A stretch of DNA of 16,513 bases from Thermoplasmatota archaeon. Lineage in GTDB: Archaea; Thermoplasmatota; Penumbrarchaeia; Penumbrarchaeales; Penumbrarchaeaceae. Positions 13,222 through 16,513 of this stretch are shown here, in pieces. Under the pieces are notes generated by a model. The model did no database searches, had not been told where the DNA came from, and was given only the letters and a program-made list of their open reading frames with translations. Numbering within the stretch: position 1 is the stretch's first letter; each line of letters opens with the position of its first letter. Location: contig JAUVLN010000014.1 in the NCBI GenBank assembly GCA_030600725.1, positions 1-16,513 on the forward strand. Reading direction: 5' to 3'. The position numbers and the translations under genes are program-made.

Positions 13222-15615
13222 ATGGTTGACAGATCGATTTCGCGATATCTGAGATCCGCATCCGCAAAAAGGGTCGGGGCCATATCGGCCGTTCTCATTA
13301 TGGTTCTCGCAGGGGTCCTCTTCATCCGTGGGGCCCTGGACCGGCCGGATGGAAGGGTCCTTGATATAGGCGACGTCCTGACCATGACCTCGGAGAGGAA
13401 TGAGATCGGATACGATCTGGTGGAGGTCCATTCGGAGAACCCCATGACGGCAGTGGTCGCGACTCCCCTCGCCTGCTGGTACGACATCTCCGACGGCAGC
13501 ACCCCTCTATATCCGCTTCTGGTACAGGGAAGCGATGGGGAGAGGAGGTTCAGGGAGTACGCCGGGAGAGGCTCCTCCCTCGACGTATCCTTCAAGGGAT
13601 CCGGGGCCTTCAGGAGTTCAAGACAGCTGGCGCTGGACTCCTTCTCCGCCTCGGCGGGGATGATGCTCGTCACCAGGGAGGAGGGGGGTTATTCACTCGC
13701 GCTCATGGCCGCCCCCATGGCCTCCTACCTGAACATCCCGATCATCGCTGCAGATCACTATACCGGTTCAAACGACGTGAGGGGGATATACGATTCCCTG
13801 GGCGCGCGTTACGCCATCGCCGTGGGTTCGGATGCGGCATCCCTTGCCGCTGATGCCGGGATCGACAGGATAATACTCGGGGATGATATCGGTGTTATCA
13901 ACGCGGCTGCCGAGGTGGTGGCCGACCGCTTCGGGAACCTGGATTACATAACGATGACCAATCCCATGGATACGGAGGAGATGGATGTCCTGGAGGACGT
14001 TTCCGATCTCCAGGTCCAGGACGTGGATTCCGTTTTCGTGGACACCAATAGCGTCGATGTGGATGTCGTGGGAGAGAGCAAAACGGTCCATATGATCGAC
14101 GTTCCCGATGGGGTGGTCAACATAAGGATATACGTCAATTTCACGGATATCGAGGCCAATCCGCTTGACCCCTTGAAGGACAGCGTGGGGGTGGAGCCGT
14201 TGATATTCGCGACCCTGAGGGATCCGGAGGGCAGGCTGGTAGCCGACGCTCCCAGCTTCTCCGCGGGCACCGGGTGCGATTATCTGGAGACCCTCTCCGT
14301 CGAGAACGGTGGAGAGTACGAGCTGACCGTAAGGGTATATTATGGTGTGAAGGGGCTGTCAACCCTCTGGGGGACCTCATTCGGGATATCGAGGATATCC
14401 GGCACCTACGAGATCGATTCCCACTGCCTGGTCCTCGGGTCGCCGAACTACCCTCTCTACGAGGGCCACTCGATGATGGCACCATACCTGAGCGCGTCCA
14501 GGGGCGGTCTGGTCCTATCGGACGGGGGCCTCTCCCTTTACAACGAGGAGTTCATCGAGGCGGCAGAAGGGTACGGGACGGGCCCATGGTATGAAGGGGA
14601 TCTCCTTGAACCTGCAAGGAGGAGAACGCTGTCGAATGTGGGCAAACTGGAGGCGGCCCTTGATCTTCTGGACGGACACGGCCTGAAGGACCCCTACCTG
14701 GAGGGCAGGGGTTGGCTGGCACTGCTGGGCGGGGGGAACATGATTCCCATGTACTATCAGGAGAAGGACCCTTCATGGGAGGAGGACCCCGTATGGGGGG
14801 AGGGTTGGGCCACCGACCTTCCATACGGCCTGAACCTCTCCCTGAGCGTGGGCAGACCCCTCGGAAGGAGCGTATCCGACCTCTCCGCCCTTCTGGCAAG
14901 GACCCTGTTCTACGAGGAGTACACCGAGGGGTTCATCGATGCCCTGACCTCCGAATACGGAAACGGCGGGAGCTGGAAGGATCACTTCCATTTCCTTGCT
15001 GGAGAAGGAGGGGGAAGGACGGGATGGCTCTTTCACCAGAACGAGTTCTCAAGGACCGTGGAACAACACGGCTTCACATCGGAGGTCTACGTCCAGGATT
15101 ACGAGAACGACAGGCAGACGATGGTCGCAAAAGGCGCCTACGAGAGGGCAAACTACTTCGAGATGGTCCTCCACGGAGACTGGTCGTGGTTCGCCCCCGA
15201 GCTGAACGGGTTCGACAGGTACTCGACGGGTGTCAAGGTGACGGACCTGATAGAGGACGGTTCCGACTGGGAGCTTGGCCCGTCGGTGTTCAACTCCGGT
15301 GTGTGCCTGCTCGGGAGGATCGGGGGGCTTCGGCCGGAACAGTCCATAACCCAGGCGTTCTTCAAGGCAGGTATAAACGGCTTCTTCTGCGCGACGAGGT
15401 CCACCGGGCAGGATGCCAGGGCCGGCCCGATCGAGGAGGCGCTGCTGTTTGACGACCTCTCGATGGGAGAGGCGATCAGAAAGGACAAGAGGGACAACCT
15501 CGCCCCTCCGACGTATTACGTTAGAACCCTCTACGGCGATCCCGCCTTCAATCCCTACGAGCCCGAGAACGGCTACTCCGACCAGGGCAGGCCCACCCTC
15601 TCCATCGGGGCCTGA
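13222..15615 (+). CDS. Membrane-anchored gingipain-like (family C25) cysteine peptidase with cell-wall-binding-repeat-like N-terminus
   Basis: The 797-residue product has an N-terminal membrane helix (about 19-38) that anchors it facing outward. Residues 138-254 alternate L-A-x-M-A-A-P-M-A-S-Y-L-N-I-P-I-I-A-A-D and G-A-R-Y-A-I-A-V-G-S-D segments that resemble cell-wall-binding repeat 2 (PF04122). Residues 256-395 are a beta-rich, pre-peptidase-like domain. From about 400 the caspase-fold C25 peptidase follows: L-L-G-G-G-N-M-I-P, then L-S-V-G-R-P-L-G-R-S-V-S-D-L-S-A-L-L-A-R-T-L-F-Y-E, the proposed catalytic His651 in V-L-H-G-D-W, Cys695 in N-S-G-V-C-L-L-G-R-I, and L-Y-G-D-P-A-F-N-P near the end. 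Both catalytic residues are present. Gingipains cut after Arg or Lys; specificity here is unknown. The ATG at 13222 has only GGGG upstream; TTGs at 13204 and 13211 are less likely. The next gene also encodes a surface protein. Confidence 0.8.
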   Translation: MVDRSISRYLRSASAKRVGAISAVLIMVLAGVLFIRGALDRPDGRVLDIGDVLTMTSERNEIGYDLVEVHSENPMTAVVATPLACWYDISDGSTPLYPLLVQGSDGERRFREYAGRGSSLDVSFKGSGAFRSSRQLALDSFSASAGMMLVTREEGGYSLALMAAPMASYLNIPIIAADHYTGSNDVRGIYDSLGARYAIAVGSDAASLAADAGIDRIILGDDIGVINAAAEVVADRFGNLDYITMTNPMDTEEMDVLEDVSDLQVQDVDSVFVDTNSVDVDVVGESKTVHMIDVPDGVVNIRIYVNFTDIEANPLDPLKDSVGVEPLIFATLRDPEGRLVADAPSFSAGTGCDYLETLSVENGGEYELTVRVYYGVKGLSTLWGTSFGISRISGTYEIDSHCLVLGSPNYPLYEGHSMMAPYLSASRGGLVLSDGGLSLYNEEFIEAAEGYGTGPWYEGDLLEPARRRTLSNVGKLEAALDLLDGHGLKDPYLEGRGWLALLGGGNMIPMYYQEKDPSWEEDPVWGEGWATDLPYGLNLSLSVGRPLGRSVSDLSALLARTLFYEEYTEGFIDALTSEYGNGGSWKDHFHFLAGEGGGRTGWLFHQNEFSRTVEQHGFTSEVYVQDYENDRQTMVAKGAYERANYFEMVLHGDWSWFAPELNGFDRYSTGVKVTDLIEDGSDWELGPSVFNSGVCLLGRIGGLRPEQSITQAFFKAGINGFFCATRSTGQDARAGPIEEALLFDDLSMGEAIRKDKRDNLAPPTYYVRTLYGDPAFNPYEPENGYSDQGRPTLSIGA

Positions 15616-15649
15616 AATCGAAGTAAATACCGTACGGAGCTCCCAAGGA

Positions 15650-15657
15650 TTTTTATT
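15650..15657 (+). promoter_or_regulatory. TATA-like element of the Asp-box protein gene
   Basis: TTTTTATT is centred about 26 bp before the ATG at 15680, which would again give a leaderless message. The 64-base gap between the peptidase gene and this ATG also holds two short overlapping palindromes (15630-15643) of unknown meaning. Confidence 0.5.
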
Positions 15658-15679
15658 GGAGCATGCCGCTCTCATCCAG

Positions 15680-16513
15680 ATGGCGTCGGGATGTAGGGAC
15701 GTCCGTCATTACCGGGCACTGGCTTTTACGCTCATCCTCATCGTATCCGGACCGCTGATGGCCTCAAGCCCGGGATCGGACGGCCAAACAGGAGATATCG
15801 GCAATCACCTATCGCCCCCCAGATCCTTGGATATTGAGTTTGAGCTGGACCCCCGTCTCAGGCCGGGGGAGTCGCTCTTTATGGACGATCTGGAGGACGG
15901 AGAAGGCGTAGGATCGTGCAGTGGTTCGGTCCTGGAGAACGGGGCCCTCACACTTGATGGGAACGACCCCTCGATATTGCTCAACATCACCGATGTCCAC
16001 CTCAACGACATCGATCAGACCGAACATGGCATAGACATCGTAATGGATGGCTCCACCGTCTTCATAGGATACTGCTGGGAACGGATGGACAGGCTGCATT
16101 ACTCGTTGATCGGGTCCACCGACGGAGGGAAGAACTGGTCCGATCCCGTCGAGATCATGAACGGCAGGTTTCTCGAGATGGCCGGAGAACTCCTGATATG
16201 GGACGGCGACCTCTACCTGTTCCTCTCCTATCAGACCAACAAGCCGACCGATGACCCCCTATTGGAGGTGAGGTTCACCTCACTGTCCACCTGGTGGTTA
16301 CTGGCGAACGCGGCAGCCGAGACCTTGGTTCAAAACAGCGTAAGGGAGATGGATGTGGAGGTACTGGACGGCCGGATCTTTCTGGGAGCCGTTCTGGAGG
16401 ACGACCGGGAGTGCCTGCTCTTCTCCTACGATGGGATCGATTGGGAATCGGATACGATGCTGGATGGAGGGGGGCACGCAAATGATGTTGCCCTCATGGG
16501 TGTGGGGGAGGAC
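15680..16513 (+). CDS. Secreted Asp-box (BNR/sialidase-like) protein, N-terminal part (3' end outside window)
   Basis: The frame is open from the ATG at 15680 to the right edge, giving the first 278 residues. Residues 12-28 (ALAFTLILIVSGPLMAS) form a signal peptide after a basic start, with a likely cut around residue 29. Two Asp-box motifs are visible, S-T-D-G-G-K-N-W (146-153) and S-Y-D-G-I-D-W (249-255), both at the turn between beta strands as in sialidase-type beta propellers. Tryptophan- and tyrosine-rich strands lie between them (I-G-Y-C-W-E-R, L-Y-L-F-L-S-Y). Asp boxes occur in glycosidases and in non-enzymatic propellers, so a sialidase activity cannot be claimed. The gene probably has its own leaderless promoter and follows the surface peptidase on the same strand. 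It is too long an open frame, with too clear a domain pattern, to be chance. Confidence 0.72.
   Translation, partial: MASGCRDVRHYRALAFTLILIVSGPLMASSPGSDGQTGDIGNHLSPPRSLDIEFELDPRLRPGESLFMDDLEDGEGVGSCSGSVLENGALTLDGNDPSILLNITDVHLNDIDQTEHGIDIVMDGSTVFIGYCWERMDRLHYSLIGSTDGGKNWSDPVEIMNGRFLEMAGELLIWDGDLYLFLSYQTNKPTDDPLLEVRFTSLSTWWLLANAAAETLVQNSVREMDVEVLDGRIFLGAVLEDDRECLLFSYDGIDWESDTMLDGGGHANDVALMGVGED

Noticed and set aside
13128..13673. Upstream extension of the DUF4190-like gene to 274 residues
   Set aside because: The extension is antisense to the peptidase gene, lacks family-like sequence, and a canonical TATA box sits 26 bp before the ATG at 13127.
15630..15643. Overlapping palindromes CCGTACGG and GGAGCTCC before the Asp-box gene
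   Set aside because: Each is only 8 bp and can occur by chance; no second copy was seen at the other promoters.

Overview
The window looks like a piece of an archaeal chromosome, most likely from the Thermoplasmatota; that lineage is an inference. The reasons are: several genes with an archaeal TATA element about 26-30 bp upstream of the start codon and no ribosome binding site (leaderless mRNAs), mixed with genes that do have GGAGG-type sites; an archaeal Prx6-type peroxiredoxin; an HTH-MNT/HEPN pair; and large secreted, single-pass envelope proteins including a gingipain-like (C25) peptidase. No tRNA, rRNA, insertion sequence or CRISPR array was seen. There is no gene-free stretch above 300 bases; the longest gap is 3410-3593.

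Layout. 2-256: tail of an MFS transporter. 299-2128: three plus-strand genes, the tRNA methyltransferase TrmO, a peroxiredoxin and a small cysteine-rich CGGC-domain protein. 2184-3409 (minus): a HEPN protein and an HTH-nucleotidyltransferase fusion, overlapping like a type VII toxin-antitoxin pair. 3594-7432 (plus): a compact run of ArsR-like regulator, two half-permeases of the ArsP_1 type, a SAM methyltransferase, a cupin, a NapH-like membrane 4Fe-4S protein and a second methyltransferase. 7439-8377 (minus): an envelope protein with signal peptide and C-terminal anchor. 8453-12702 (minus): the carA-carB operon for carbamoyl phosphate, preceded by a strong hairpin and a T tract. 12849-13127 (minus): a small DUF4190-like membrane protein. 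13222-16513 (plus): a membrane-anchored C25-type peptidase and the start of a secreted Asp-box protein.

How the genes work together. carA and carB encode one enzyme that feeds pyrimidine and arginine synthesis. The 3594-7432 run reads as one transcription unit: a metal- or thiol-responsive regulator, a split efflux permease, two methyltransferases, a cupin and a membrane electron carrier. It could modify and export a toxic or sulfur/metalloid compound; the substrate cannot be read from the sequence. Its middle part (about 4981-5950) is clearly richer in A+T than the rest, suggesting a separate origin. The most rewarding points to follow are this cluster and its direct-repeat operator candidate, the carAB leader hairpin, the HEPN protein that lacks the usual RNase histidine, and the C25 peptidase fused to a cell-wall-binding-repeat-like region.
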